The position numbers and the translations under genes were made by a program. The notes beneath the pieces are model-generated. The model saw nothing but the letters and a program-made list of their open reading frames with translations, was not told the origin of the DNA and ran no database searches. Below, in pieces: positions 1 through 8,823 of a stretch of DNA of 64,000 bases (the first letter of the stretch is position 1; each line of letters opens with the position of its first letter). The DNA comes from Methylobacterium sp. Leaf123 (lineage in GTDB: Bacteria > Pseudomonadota > Alphaproteobacteria > Rhizobiales > Beijerinckiaceae). The stretch is taken from the NCBI RefSeq assembly GCF_001423405.1, contig NZ_LMNS01000001.1, positions 313,377-377,376 of the forward strand, read 5' to 3'.

Positions 1-594
1 GAGGATCTGCGCTGGATGCCCTGGCCGGAACAGGCGGTCTCCCCCGGCTTGATCGAGCGCCGTGCGACGCCGACGGGGTTGGAGGATTCGGTCGGCGCGA
101 TCATTCGCACCGGCTTCTCAGCCAACGAGCCGATCCGGCCCGCGCGCTTGGTCAAGGCCAATAGCGGCTTCATGTCGGCGATTCTGCCGCCCGGCATGCG
201 GGCCGTGGCGATCACCACCGATACGCGCGGATCGAGTTCGGCGGGCGGCTTCGTCCTGCCGAACGATCATGTCGACGTCATCAAGACCAGCAACGAGGGC
301 ACCGAGCAGTTCGCCGAGACGCTGCTGACCGACGTGCGCGTGCTGGCCGTCGGCCAGATCGTGCAGGAGAAGAACGGCGCCAACGTCGTGACGGCGGAGA
401 CGGCCACCCTGGCCCTCACGCCGAGCCAGGCCGAGACCGTCACGCTGGCGCAGAAGGTCGGGCAGCTCTCCCTCGTGCTGCGCAGCATCCAGGATTCCGC
501 CCGGACCGCCGCCCTCTCCGAGGAGGCCGAGATGCCGCCCGAAGGCCCCATGACCGTGGTGCGATTCGGCGTCGCCAAGCAGCAGCGCCGGTGA
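1..594 (+). CDS. cpaB: Flp pilus assembly protein CpaB (C-terminal part, cut by window edge)
   Basis: This is the C-terminal part of CpaB/RcpC, an envelope protein of the Flp/Tad type IVb pilus machine that contains an SAF domain and is thought to act beside the secretin. The reading frame is already open at base 1, so the true start lies outside the window; the Met at base 16 is internal. The readable part has the typical stretch RAVAITTDTRGSSSAGGFV followed by PNDHVDVI, and ends in AKQQRR. The stop overlaps a GTG that opens the cpaC frame, so translation of the two is probably coupled. Order and identity of the next six genes make the assignment secure. Confidence 0.9.
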   Translation, partial: EDLRWMPWPEQAVSPGLIERRATPTGLEDSVGAIIRTGFSANEPIRPARLVKANSGFMSAILPPGMRAVAITTDTRGSSSAGGFVLPNDHVDVIKTSNEGTEQFAETLLTDVRVLAVGQIVQEKNGANVVTAETATLALTPSQAETVTLAQKVGQLSLVLRSIQDSARTAALSEEAEMPPEGPMTVVRFGVAKQQRR

Positions 595-605
595 GGACAG
601 GACCG

Positions 606-2114
606 ATGACGACCGCCCCTCGCTTCTGCGGACTTGCCCTTCTCCTGCTCTCCGGCGCCTGCCTTGCATCGGCGATGCTGTCCGGCCCGGCTTCGGCGCA
701 GCCCGGTCTCTCCGGTGCCTCTCCCGTCCTGACGATCGGGCCCAACGAGGCCGCGGTGTCCCGGCGGGTGGAGCTGAGCAAGGGCCGCTCGCTGATCATC
801 GATTTGCCGCGCGACGCCAAGGAGGTGTTCGTGGCCAATCCGGCGGTCGCGAACGCGGTCGTCCGCTCCAGCCGCAAGCTCTTCCTGATCGGCATCGACA
901 ACGGTGCGACCTCGATCTTCGTGATGGACGGGGAGGGACGCCAGATCGCGGCGCTCGACGTCACCATCGCCCGCGACATCAACGTCCTGCGGCAGTCGCT
1001 GCAACAGAGCCTTCCCGGCGGCCGGTTCGATGTGAAGGCGGTCGGGGATTCGCTCGTCCTCTCCGGCAGCGTGAACTCGGCCTCGGAGGCGCAGCAGGCG
1101 GTCGACATCGCCAACGCCTTCGTCGGCATCGCGGCCGGCGGCGGTGTCGCGACCCGCGGCGCCGTCATCAACAACCTGACGATCCGCAACAAGGATCAGG
1201 TGATGATCCGCGTCACCGTGGTCGAGGTGGCGCGCACCGTTCTGAAGCAGTTCGGTATCAGCACGAGCGGCAACTGGTCGGCACTGAACCCGCTGGGGGG
1301 CAACCTCTTCACGAACAGCACCGGCTTTCCGTTGACCGGCTCACGGAGCCCGGATGCCAATGCTCTGACGGCATCCGTCCAGACCGGAGGATTTTCCTTC
1401 AAGGCCACCTTGCGCGCCTTCGAGCAGGCCGGCGTGTCCCGCATCCTGGCCGAGCCGACGCTGACCGCGATTTCCGGCGAGTCGGCGAAATTCACGGCCG
1501 GCGGCGAAATCCCGGTGCCGCTGAGCTGTTCGGCGGCCTCGACCGTCTCGATCGGCACGTCGGTCAACCAGGGCTGCGTCGTCGCGCTGACCTACAAGCC
1601 CTACGGCGTGAGCCTGTCGTTCACCCCAATCGTCATGGCCGAGAATCGCATTTCGGTCCGGATCGCCACCGACGTGGTCGATCTCGATCCCCAGAACAGC
1701 TTCACCTACTACCTCAACGACCGACCCACGCCCGTTCCGGGCACGACGAAGCGCAGCTCCGAGACCACGGTCGAGCTCGCCTCCGGCGCGACCATGATGA
1801 CCGCCGGCCTGATCCAGCAGAAGAACCGCGCGGCGATCTCCGGTCTGCCGGGGCTGATGAACCTGCCGATCCTTGGCGCCCTGTTCCGCTCCCGCGACTA
1901 CCAGCGGGACGAGACCGAGCTGATGATCATGGTCACCCCCTACATCGCGCAGCCGATGGAGGCGAAGCAGGTCCAGCGGCCGGATGATGGTTTCGTCGAT
2001 GCGCCGGACGGGCAGGCGGTGCTGCTCGGACGCCTGAACAAGATCTACGGCACGGTCGGCGGCGGCACCCTCGGGCCGGCCTATCGCGGCCGGGTCGGCT
2101 TCATCGCCGACTGA
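606..2114 (+). CDS. cpaC: Flp/Tad pilus secretin CpaC
   Basis: Outer-membrane secretin (RcpA family) that forms the channel for the Flp pilus. An N-terminal signal peptide (hydrophobic LALLLLSGACLASAM, cleavage near ASAQP) leads into the pilus/BON-like domain with SKGRSLIIDLPRDAKEVFV, then the secretin domain with GGEIPVPL, SFTPIVMAENRISV and the closing ETELMIMVTPYIAQPM. About 502 residues is normal for the family. I chose the ATG with GAGGACAGGA just upstream; an in-frame GTG at 591 overlaps the cpaB stop and would add five residues. It belongs to the cpaB-tadC operon. Confidence 0.93.
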   Translation: MTTAPRFCGLALLLLSGACLASAMLSGPASAQPGLSGASPVLTIGPNEAAVSRRVELSKGRSLIIDLPRDAKEVFVANPAVANAVVRSSRKLFLIGIDNGATSIFVMDGEGRQIAALDVTIARDINVLRQSLQQSLPGGRFDVKAVGDSLVLSGSVNSASEAQQAVDIANAFVGIAAGGGVATRGAVINNLTIRNKDQVMIRVTVVEVARTVLKQFGISTSGNWSALNPLGGNLFTNSTGFPLTGSRSPDANALTASVQTGGFSFKATLRAFEQAGVSRILAEPTLTAISGESAKFTAGGEIPVPLSCSAASTVSIGTSVNQGCVVALTYKPYGVSLSFTPIVMAENRISVRIATDVVDLDPQNSFTYYLNDRPTPVPGTTKRSSETTVELASGATMMTAGLIQQKNRAAISGLPGLMNLPILGALFRSRDYQRDETELMIMVTPYIAQPMEAKQVQRPDDGFVDAPDGQAVLLGRLNKIYGTVGGGTLGPAYRGRVGFIAD

Positions 2115-2139
2115 CCCCGACCATCAGGATCGAATCACG

Positions 2140-2886
2140 ATGTCCTCCCCCGTCCGCCCCCCCGTCCCCCGCGCCTGGCCAGTCGCCGCCGCCGTGCTTC
2201 TTGCCGCCGGGCTCGGCGCCTGCCGCGCGGATCGGGTCGCGACCACCGGCTCGACCTATCCGATCGACGTGCGCACCCGCCACCCGATCGTGCTCGCCGA
2301 TGCCGACCGCACCCTCGATGTGTTTCCCACCGGAATCGGCCATATCGACCCGCGCCAACGCGCCGATATCGAGGCCTTCCTCGTCGAATACCGGCGCTAC
2401 GGCCGCGGCATCCTCCTGATCGAGCTGCCGCGCGGTGTATCGCCGGCTTTGGCCGGGCCCGTCGAGCGCACCGGCGCGTCGATCCGGCGCCTCGCGGCGG
2501 AGATGGGCGTGCCGGCCGGCGGCGTCCGGGTGGCCGCCTATCCGATCGCCAACCCCACCTTGGCCTCGCCCCTGCGCCTGACCTTCCAGCGCATGCAGGC
2601 CAAGGTCGCCGACAAGTGCGGACTCTGGCCGCGCGACCTCGGCGCCAGCGACCTGCGGTCCAACTGGTCGAACGAGCCGACATGGAATCTCGGCTGCGCG
2701 ATGCAGTCCAACGTCGCCGCTCAGGTCGCCGATCCGATCGATCTCGTGCGCGGCCGGCCCGAGGGCCGTCTCGACACGGTCCAGCGGACCAGGGATCTCG
2801 GCCAGCTCCGCGAGGGCAAGGATCCGTCAACGCAATGGCGTCAGGATGGGCAGACCAAGGTCAGCAGCGAAGTGAAGAGCCAGTAG
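2140..2886 (+). CDS. cpaD: Flp/Tad pilus assembly lipoprotein CpaD
   Basis: CpaD is the small outer-membrane lipoprotein partner of the CpaC secretin. The start region is a typical lipoprotein signal: a hydrophobic run AAAVLLAAGLGAC puts the lipobox Cys at residue 28. The rest (248 residues) is periplasmic, with RADIEAFLVEYRRYGRG and a C-terminal Gln/Ser-rich tail. Position between cpaC and cpaE is the canonical tad order and is stronger evidence than the divergent sequence. The gap of about 25 bases to cpaC implies one transcript. Confidence 0.88.
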   Translation: MSSPVRPPVPRAWPVAAAVLLAAGLGACRADRVATTGSTYPIDVRTRHPIVLADADRTLDVFPTGIGHIDPRQRADIEAFLVEYRRYGRGILLIELPRGVSPALAGPVERTGASIRRLAAEMGVPAGGVRVAAYPIANPTLASPLRLTFQRMQAKVADKCGLWPRDLGASDLRSNWSNEPTWNLGCAMQSNVAAQVADPIDLVRGRPEGRLDTVQRTRDLGQLREGKDPSTQWRQDGQTKVSSEVKSQ

Positions 2887-2971
2887 TCTCGCCGGCCCCT
2901 CGCGCGTCTCCTCGAACCCCTGTCGATCACCGGCCGCGCCCACTCGGAATAAGAACCGGAAACCACGCACC

Positions 2972-4216
2972 ATGCCGGACCCATACGAGGCCTCAGAGCG
3001 CACGATCGCCCCGGTGCCGCGGATCACGATCCAGGCTTTCTGCGAGACGCCGGAGACGGCTGCGATGATCGAGGGCATCGCCGCCGAACGCCGGATGCAG
3101 AAGGCTCACGTCAAGGTGCAGATGGGCGGCGGGGCCGCGGCCCTGGAGGCTTACCGGCACGCGCCCACGCCCAACGTGATCGTGCTCGAATTCCTGAACC
3201 TCAAGTCCCGCCCCCTCGAATGCCTCGACCAGCTCGCCGAGGTCTGCGACGAGGGCACGAAGGTGCTGGTGATCGGCCACGTCAACGACGTGTTGCTCTA
3301 TCGGCAGTTCATCCAGCGGGGGGTGAGCGAGTACCTGATGGCGCCGGTCGAGCCGGTCGCGATGATCGCCGCGGTCTCCGATCTGTTCGCGGCGCCGGGC
3401 GCGAAGCCGGTGGGGCGCACCATCGCTGTCTATGGCGCAAGGGGCGGTGTCGGCAGTTCGACGGTGGCCCAGAACCTCGCCTGGACGGTGGCCCGCGAGC
3501 ACGGCACCGCGACGGTGATCGCCGATCTCGACGTCGCCTTCGGCACGGCGAGCCTCAACTTCAACCAGGATCCGCCCCAGGGCATCGCCGAGGCGGTGTT
3601 CGCGCCCGAGCGTCTTGACGCCAACCTGCTCGATCGCCTGCTCTCGAAATGCGCGGACAACCTGAGCCTGCTCTCGGCGCCCGCCACCCTCGACCGCACC
3701 GTCGATCTGACCGAGCCCGCCTTCGATGCGCTCACCGACCTGCTGCGGGCGGCGGTGCCCTGCATCGTCCTCGACGTGCCGCATCAATGGTCGGCCTGGA
3801 CCCGCCGCGTGCTGATCAGCGCCGACGAGATCCTGATCGTCGCACCGCCGGACCTGGCGGGACTGCGCAACGTCAAGAACCTGCTGGCCCTGCTGCATCA
3901 GCAGCGGCCCAACGATGCGCGGGCGCGGGTCGTCCTCAACGGCGTCGGCGTGCCCAAACGGCCCGAGATCGCGGCGGCCGAGTTCTCCAAGGCGCTCGAC
4001 ATCCCGCTCCAGGCGGTCATTCCCTTCGATCCGGCCCTGTTCGGCACCGCCGCCAATAACGGCCAGATGATCGCCGAGGTCCAGGCCGGCTCCAAGCCGG
4101 CCGAAATCTTCTCCGACCTCGCCGCGGCCGTGACCGGCCGGGCCGAGATCCGCCGGGCCCGGGCCAACCTCCTGGAACCGCTGCTCGCCCGTCTGACCCG
4201 CAAGAAGGCGTCCTGA
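2972..4216 (+). CDS. cpaE: Flp/Tad pilus localisation ATPase CpaE (TadZ)
   Basis: A MinD/ParA-like ATPase that places the Tad machine in the cell. The N-terminal third resembles an atypical receiver domain (NVIVLEFLNLKSRPLECL, then VLVIGHVNDVLLYRQF), and the ATPase domain starts near residue 153 with GARGGVGSSTVAQNL. The P-loop carries Ser where the classical deviant Walker A has Lys-Thr; this GVGSS form is the rule in CpaE/TadZ rather than a defect. The 414 residues fit the family. It sits between cpaD and cpaF, as in Caulobacter. Confidence 0.92.
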   Translation: MPDPYEASERTIAPVPRITIQAFCETPETAAMIEGIAAERRMQKAHVKVQMGGGAAALEAYRHAPTPNVIVLEFLNLKSRPLECLDQLAEVCDEGTKVLVIGHVNDVLLYRQFIQRGVSEYLMAPVEPVAMIAAVSDLFAAPGAKPVGRTIAVYGARGGVGSSTVAQNLAWTVAREHGTATVIADLDVAFGTASLNFNQDPPQGIAEAVFAPERLDANLLDRLLSKCADNLSLLSAPATLDRTVDLTEPAFDALTDLLRAAVPCIVLDVPHQWSAWTRRVLISADEILIVAPPDLAGLRNVKNLLALLHQQRPNDARARVVLNGVGVPKRPEIAAAEFSKALDIPLQAVIPFDPALFGTAANNGQMIAEVQAGSKPAEIFSDLAAAVTGRAEIRRARANLLEPLLARLTRKKAS

Positions 4217-4263
4217 CGGTGTCCTGCGCTCTTTTCTCTCAAGACTGCTGAAGGCGCGGCGCC

Positions 4264-5712
4264 ATGTTCGGTCGACGCTCCAATACCGCCGCGGCGCCTG
4301 CCCCGGCCGCGCCTGCACCCGGACCGGCGAACGTCACCCCGCCGGTCCTGCAGCAGGAGGCCGTGCGCGCGCGTCCCGCGTCGCCGAGCACGCCGGTGCC
4401 GCAGGCGCAGCAGCCGAAATCCGAGGATTACTTCCGCACGAAGAGCATGATCTTCGGCGCGCTGATCGAGGCCATTGACCTCGCCCAGCTCGCACGGCTC
4501 GAAGGCGAGGCGGCGCGCGAGGAAATCCGCGACATCGTCTCCGAGATCATCGGTCTCAAGAACATCGTGCTGTCGATCGCCGAGCAGGAGGAGCTGCTCG
4601 ACGACATCTGCAACGACGTGCTCGGCTATGGGCCGCTGGAACCCCTGCTCGCCCGCGACGACATCGCCGACGTGATGGTCAACGGCGCCGACCGGACCTT
4701 CATCGAGGTCGCCGGCAAGATTCAGCTCACCTCCGTGCGCTTCCGCGACAACCAGCAATTGATGAACATCTGCCAGCGGATCGTCAGCCAGGTCGGCCGC
4801 CGCGTGGACGAGTCTTCGCCGATCTGCGACGCGCGCCTGCCCGACGGCTCGCGCGTCAACGTCATCGCTCCGCCGCTCGCCATCGACGGGCCGGCGCTGA
4901 CCATCCGTAAGTTCAAGAAGGACAAGCTCACCCTCGACCAGCTCGTGCGCTTCGGGGCGATCTCGCCGGAGGGCGCGAAGATCCTGCAGATCATCGGCAA
5001 GGTCCGCTGCAACGTGGTGATCTCGGGCGGTACCGGCTCGGGCAAGACGACCCTGCTCAACTGCCTCACCGCCTTCATCGAGGAGGACGAGCGCGTCATC
5101 ACCTGCGAGGACGCGGCCGAGCTTCAGCTCCAGCAGCCCCACGTGGTGCGGTTGGAGACCCGGCCTCCGAATCTCGAGGGCCAGGGGCAGGTCACCATGC
5201 GCGACCTCGTCAAGAACTGCCTGCGTATGCGGCCCGAACGCATCATCGTCGGCGAGGTGCGCGGACCGGAAGCCTTCGATCTGCTGCAGGCGATGAACAC
5301 CGGCCATGACGGCTCGATGGGCACGCTGCACGCCAACTCCCCGCGCGAATGCCTCGCGCGTATCGAATCGATGATCACGATGGGCGGCTTCTCGCTGCCC
5401 TCGCGCACGCTGCGCGAGATGATCACCGGCTCGATCGACGTGATCATCCAGGCCATGCGCATGCGCGACGGCTCCCGGCGCATCACCCACATCACCGAAG
5501 TGATGGGGATGGAGGGTGAGGTCATCATCACCCAGGATCTGTTCGTCTACGATGTGCTCGGCGAGGACGCGAATGGGCGCCTGATCGGCCGCCACCGCTC
5601 CACTGGGATCGGCCGCCCGCGCTTCTGGGAACGGGCGCGTTACTACGGCGAGGAGCGGGCGCTGGCTGCCGCGCTCGACGCCGCCGTGGCCGATGCGGAG
5701 GCGGCCTCGTGA
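4264..5712 (+). CDS. cpaF: Flp/Tad pilus assembly ATPase CpaF (TadA)
   Basis: Hexameric secretion ATPase of the GspE/VirB11 superfamily that powers Flp pilus assembly. An Ala/Pro-rich leader of about 50 residues precedes the N-terminal domain (DVLGYGPLEPLLARDDIADV). The ATPase core has Walker A GGTGSGKTT near residues 256-264, the Asp box, Walker B (RPERIIVGEVRG) and the His box TGHDGSMGTLHANS. The length of 482 is typical. Its last bases overlap the tadB GTG start (GTGA), pointing to translational coupling of motor and inner-membrane platform. Confidence 0.96.
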   Translation: MFGRRSNTAAAPAPAAPAPGPANVTPPVLQQEAVRARPASPSTPVPQAQQPKSEDYFRTKSMIFGALIEAIDLAQLARLEGEAAREEIRDIVSEIIGLKNIVLSIAEQEELLDDICNDVLGYGPLEPLLARDDIADVMVNGADRTFIEVAGKIQLTSVRFRDNQQLMNICQRIVSQVGRRVDESSPICDARLPDGSRVNVIAPPLAIDGPALTIRKFKKDKLTLDQLVRFGAISPEGAKILQIIGKVRCNVVISGGTGSGKTTLLNCLTAFIEEDERVITCEDAAELQLQQPHVVRLETRPPNLEGQGQVTMRDLVKNCLRMRPERIIVGEVRGPEAFDLLQAMNTGHDGSMGTLHANSPRECLARIESMITMGGFSLPSRTLREMITGSIDVIIQAMRMRDGSRRITHITEVMGMEGEVIITQDLFVYDVLGEDANGRLIGRHRSTGIGRPRFWERARYYGEERALAAALDAAVADAEAAS

Positions 5713-6680
5713 GCGCGCTCAACGCCCCTCTGGCCGCCGGGCTCGTGGCGGTGGCCGCCGGATCGCTCGCCTACGTGTTCCTGCTGCCCACCCTGTCAGG
5801 CGAGCGGCGGGCCGAGCAGCGTCGCAAGGCGCTGGGTCAGCCGCAGGCCGTGCTCGCGGAGCGCGGTGCGGCCGCCAGCCGCCGCGAGCAGGTCGCCAAG
5901 AGCCTCAAGGAGCTGGAAGCCAAGAAGGACAAGACCAAGGTCACCCTCGAACTGCGCATCGCCCGCGCCGGCCTCGATTGGAGCCGACAGAAGTATCAGG
6001 TCGTCTCGGCGATCACCGCCGTCGTCCTCGCGCTGGCCGCTTTCTTCGTCTCGCACAATGTCATCGTCACCGTGCTCGCGCTGTTCGTGGGCGGGTTCGG
6101 CCTACCCGCCTGGATGCTCAAGCGGCGGCAGAAGCGGCGGGTCGCGGCCTTCATCGAGGAATTGCCCAACGCCATGGATGTGGTGGTGCGCGGTCTGCGC
6201 TCCGGCATTCCCCTGGGGGATTGTCTGCGCCTGATCGCACGCGAGGCGAAGGAGCCTCTGCGCAGCGAGTTCCGGTTGACGATGGAGGCCCAGGCCCTCG
6301 GCCTGTCGATGTCCGACGCGCTCCTGCGCATGTATGAGCGCGTGCCCGTCACCGAAGTGAACTTCTTCTCCATCGTGATCGGCATTCAGCAGAAGGCCGG
6401 CGGCAACCTCTCGGAGGCGCTCGGAAACCTGTCACGGGTGCTGCGCGAGCGCAGGAAGATGGCCGGCAAGATCCAGGCGATGAGCATGGAGGCCAAGGCG
6501 TCGGCCGCCATCATCGGTGCCCTGCCATTCGTCGTCGGCGGGGGGACGTACCTGTCGAGTCCCGATTACACCGCGCTCCTGTGGACCACCTCGTTCGGCA
6601 AGATCGCCCTCGTGATCTCGGGTCTGTGGATGCTGACCGGCATCTTCGTGATGAAGAAGATGATCAATTTCGACATCTGA
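5709..6680 (+). CDS. tadB: Flp/Tad pilus inner-membrane platform protein TadB
   Basis: A GspF-type (T2SSF) polytopic protein that forms the inner-membrane platform together with TadC. Starts at GTG inside the end of cpaF. One N-terminal membrane segment (AAGLVAVAAGSLAYVFLLP), two close segments near residues 97-135, the T2SSF domain with FIEELPNAMDVVVRGLRSG, and two C-terminal segments. The 323 residues match the family. Confidence 0.93.
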   Translation: MSALNAPLAAGLVAVAAGSLAYVFLLPTLSGERRAEQRRKALGQPQAVLAERGAAASRREQVAKSLKELEAKKDKTKVTLELRIARAGLDWSRQKYQVVSAITAVVLALAAFFVSHNVIVTVLALFVGGFGLPAWMLKRRQKRRVAAFIEELPNAMDVVVRGLRSGIPLGDCLRLIAREAKEPLRSEFRLTMEAQALGLSMSDALLRMYERVPVTEVNFFSIVIGIQQKAGGNLSEALGNLSRVLRERRKMAGKIQAMSMEAKASAAIIGALPFVVGGGTYLSSPDYTALLWTTSFGKIALVISGLWMLTGIFVMKKMINFDI

Positions 6681-6752
6681 GCCGCGCGCCGGAAGGCGCC
6701 GTGAAGAGGCGGTTCGCGCCGCTCTGTAAGGGACGAACTGGGCCGGACATCG

Positions 6753-7724
6753 ATGCTGGATGACTTCGTCAACACCGCGTTCGCCCCCCGCACCATCGCC
6801 GCGGTGCTGGCCGGCATCGCCGCGGCGGCCACGGTCTTCACCCTGGTGCAGCCGCTGCTTGAGGGCGACCAGCTCGCCAAGCGGATGAAGCTTGTCAGCG
6901 ACGAGCGCGAGCAGATCCGTCAGCGCGAACGCGAGCGGCTCAACAGCCGCAGTACGCTGCGCGTGGAGCCGAAGGCCTACATGAAGCGGGTCGTCGAGCA
7001 GTTCAACCTCGGCCGCTGGCTCGGGACGGAGACCGCCAAAGCCAAGCTGGTTCGGGCCGGCTATCGCGGCGCCGGGGCGGAGACCGCCTTTCTCTTCTTC
7101 CGCCTCGTGATGCCGATCGCCCTCACGACCGTCGCGCTGTTCTACCTGTTCGTTCTCGAAGTGCTCGACCAGCCGGTCGTCATCCGGCTCGGCCTTGTCT
7201 TTGCTGCCGGCTTTCTCGGACTCAAACTGCCGGAAGTGTACCTGTCGAACGTCACCTCCAAGCGGCAGGCGGAGATCCGCCGCGCTTGGCCTGACGCCCT
7301 CGACCTGTGCCTGATCTGCGTCGAGTCGGGCATGTCGGTCGAGAATGCCTTCCGGCGGGTCAGCCTGGAAGTCTCAAGCCAGTCGGTCGTCCTCGCCGAG
7401 GAGCTGGCACTTCTGACCGCCGAGCTGTCCTTCCTGCCCGAGCGGCGGGTGGCCTATGAGAATCTGGCCCTGCGCACGGGGCTGGAGATCGTCAAATCGC
7501 TGACCACGGCGTTGATGCAGGCCGAGCGCTACGGCACGCCGGTGGGGCAGGCCCTGCGTGTGCTGGCGCAGGAGAGCCGGGACTACCGCATGACCGAGGC
7601 GGAGAAGAAGGCCGCCGGTCTTCCGCCCAAGCTGACCGTGCCGATGATCCTGTTCTTTCTGCCGGTGCTGTTCGTGGTTCTCCTGACGCCTGCGGGCATC
7701 CAGGTCTACGAGGCGATGAAGTAA
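6753..7724 (+). CDS. tadC: Flp/Tad pilus inner-membrane platform protein TadC
   Basis: Paralogue of TadB and last gene of the pilus operon. It carries an N-terminal membrane segment (TIAAVLAGIAAAATVFTL), a charged cytoplasmic stretch with a short coiled-coil look (ERERLNSRS), two central segments, then the T2SSF domain (RRAWPDALDLCLICVESGM; ALMQAERYGTPVGQALRVL) and a closing hydrophobic segment. It has the same 323-residue length as TadB but clearly different sequence. A 72-base gap separates it from tadB; a GC-rich hairpin follows the stop. Confidence 0.92.
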   Translation: MLDDFVNTAFAPRTIAAVLAGIAAAATVFTLVQPLLEGDQLAKRMKLVSDEREQIRQRERERLNSRSTLRVEPKAYMKRVVEQFNLGRWLGTETAKAKLVRAGYRGAGAETAFLFFRLVMPIALTTVALFYLFVLEVLDQPVVIRLGLVFAAGFLGLKLPEVYLSNVTSKRQAEIRRAWPDALDLCLICVESGMSVENAFRRVSLEVSSQSVVLAEELALLTAELSFLPERRVAYENLALRTGLEIVKSLTTALMQAERYGTPVGQALRVLAQESRDYRMTEAEKKAAGLPPKLTVPMILFFLPVLFVVLLTPAGIQVYEAMK

Positions 7725-7730
7725 GCAGCG

Positions 7731-7764
7731 CCGGGGCCATCGGTCGGCTCAGGCCGATCCCCGG
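7731..7764 (+). terminator. Hairpin after the tad operon
   Basis: CCGGGG..ATCGG pairs with CCGAT-CCCCGG around a loop of about ten bases, just downstream of the tadC stop. There is no T-run, so intrinsic termination is uncertain; it may instead protect the 3' end. Confidence 0.35.
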
Positions 7765-7824
7765 ATGCACTCGGCCGTTCGATGCTGTAGCCACGCGCGG
7801 ATCTCCACCGCGACGCGGCACCCC

Positions 7825-8823
7825 ATGGCTCTGCTTTCCCTCGACGATCTCGCACCCGGCCAGGAATATGCGGCCGGGCCGATCACCGTCAGCCGTGACG
7901 AACTCGTCGCCTTCGCTAGGGAATACGACCCGCAGCCCTTCCATCTCGATGAGGCGGCCGCGAAGGAAACCTTCGTCGGCGCCCTGATCGGCTCGGGCTG
8001 GCAGACGACGGCGCTCGGCATGCGCCTGTTCGCGCAGGCCCTGATTTCGCATTCCACCTCGATGGGGTCGCCCGGCATCACCGCCCTGCGCTGGCTGAGA
8101 CCCGTCCTGCCGGGCGATGCCCTGAGCGCGCGGATCCGCGTCGAGGAAGTCCGCCCCTCGTCCTCGAAGCCCGACCGCGGCATGGCGCGGCTCGCGATGA
8201 CGCTCACGAACGGGCGCGGCGAGGCGGTGATGACCCAGGCCTTCGCGGTGCTGTTCGCGCGTGCCGGCGCCGTGCCCGCCCCGCGCCCAGTCGAACTCTC
8301 GACGGAAACGGGCCCCGTGGCGGAGCCGGACGACGCGGTGCCGCTGCCCTATCTCGCTGAGGCCCAACTCGGCGTCACCCGCGATCTCGGCGCCCACCGC
8401 TTCGAGGCGGACGACATCATCGCCTTCGCGCGGGCCTATGATCCGCAGGTCTTCCACCTCGATGCGGAGGCCGCGCGAGCCACGCATTTCGGCGCGCTCT
8501 GCGCCTCGGGCTGGCAGACGGCGGCGGTCTGGATGAAGCGGCTCAACGCCACCTTCGCCCGCGACATCGCGCTCACCGCCCGCTCCGGCCCGGTGCCGCA
8601 GCTCGGCCCCTCGCCGGGCTTCAAGGATCTGAAATGGCTGCGGCCGGTCTATGCCGGCGACACGATCCGCTATGCCAGCACGCTCATCGACCGCCGCGCC
8701 TCCCGCACGCGGCCGGGCTGGGGCCTCGCCACCCACCACAACACCGCTGAGAACCAGCGCGGCGAGCCGGTCTTCGAATTCACCGGCACGGTGTTCTGGC
8801 AGTGGGAGCCTCCGGCCGCATGA
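7825..8823 (+). CDS. Tandem MaoC-like (double hotdog) dehydratase/hydratase
   Basis: Two MaoC hotdog domains in one chain of 332 residues. The repeats are plain: FAREYDPQPFHLDEAAA...GSGWQTTALGM in the first half and FARAYDPQVFHLDAEAA...ASGWQTAAVWM in the second. The (A/E)YDPQxFHxD motif is the hydratase-2-type active-site region and is kept in both halves. The family acts on enoyl-CoA thioesters; the substrate here is unknown. I chose MALLSLDDL as start because the domain begins there. The stop overlaps the next start (ATGA), so it is coupled to the MHS transporter. Methylobacterium is rich in CoA-thioester pathways such as the ethylmalonyl-CoA pathway, but this protein does not look like the mesaconyl-CoA hydratase. 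Confidence 0.85.
   Translation: MALLSLDDLAPGQEYAAGPITVSRDELVAFAREYDPQPFHLDEAAAKETFVGALIGSGWQTTALGMRLFAQALISHSTSMGSPGITALRWLRPVLPGDALSARIRVEEVRPSSSKPDRGMARLAMTLTNGRGEAVMTQAFAVLFARAGAVPAPRPVELSTETGPVAEPDDAVPLPYLAEAQLGVTRDLGAHRFEADDIIAFARAYDPQVFHLDAEAARATHFGALCASGWQTAAVWMKRLNATFARDIALTARSGPVPQLGPSPGFKDLKWLRPVYAGDTIRYASTLIDRRASRTRPGWGLATHHNTAENQRGEPVFEFTGTVFWQWEPPAA

Noticed and set aside
3420..3470. CpaE as a dead ATPase because its P-loop lacks the Lys-Thr pair
   Set aside because: GVGSS is the normal form in CpaE/TadZ proteins.
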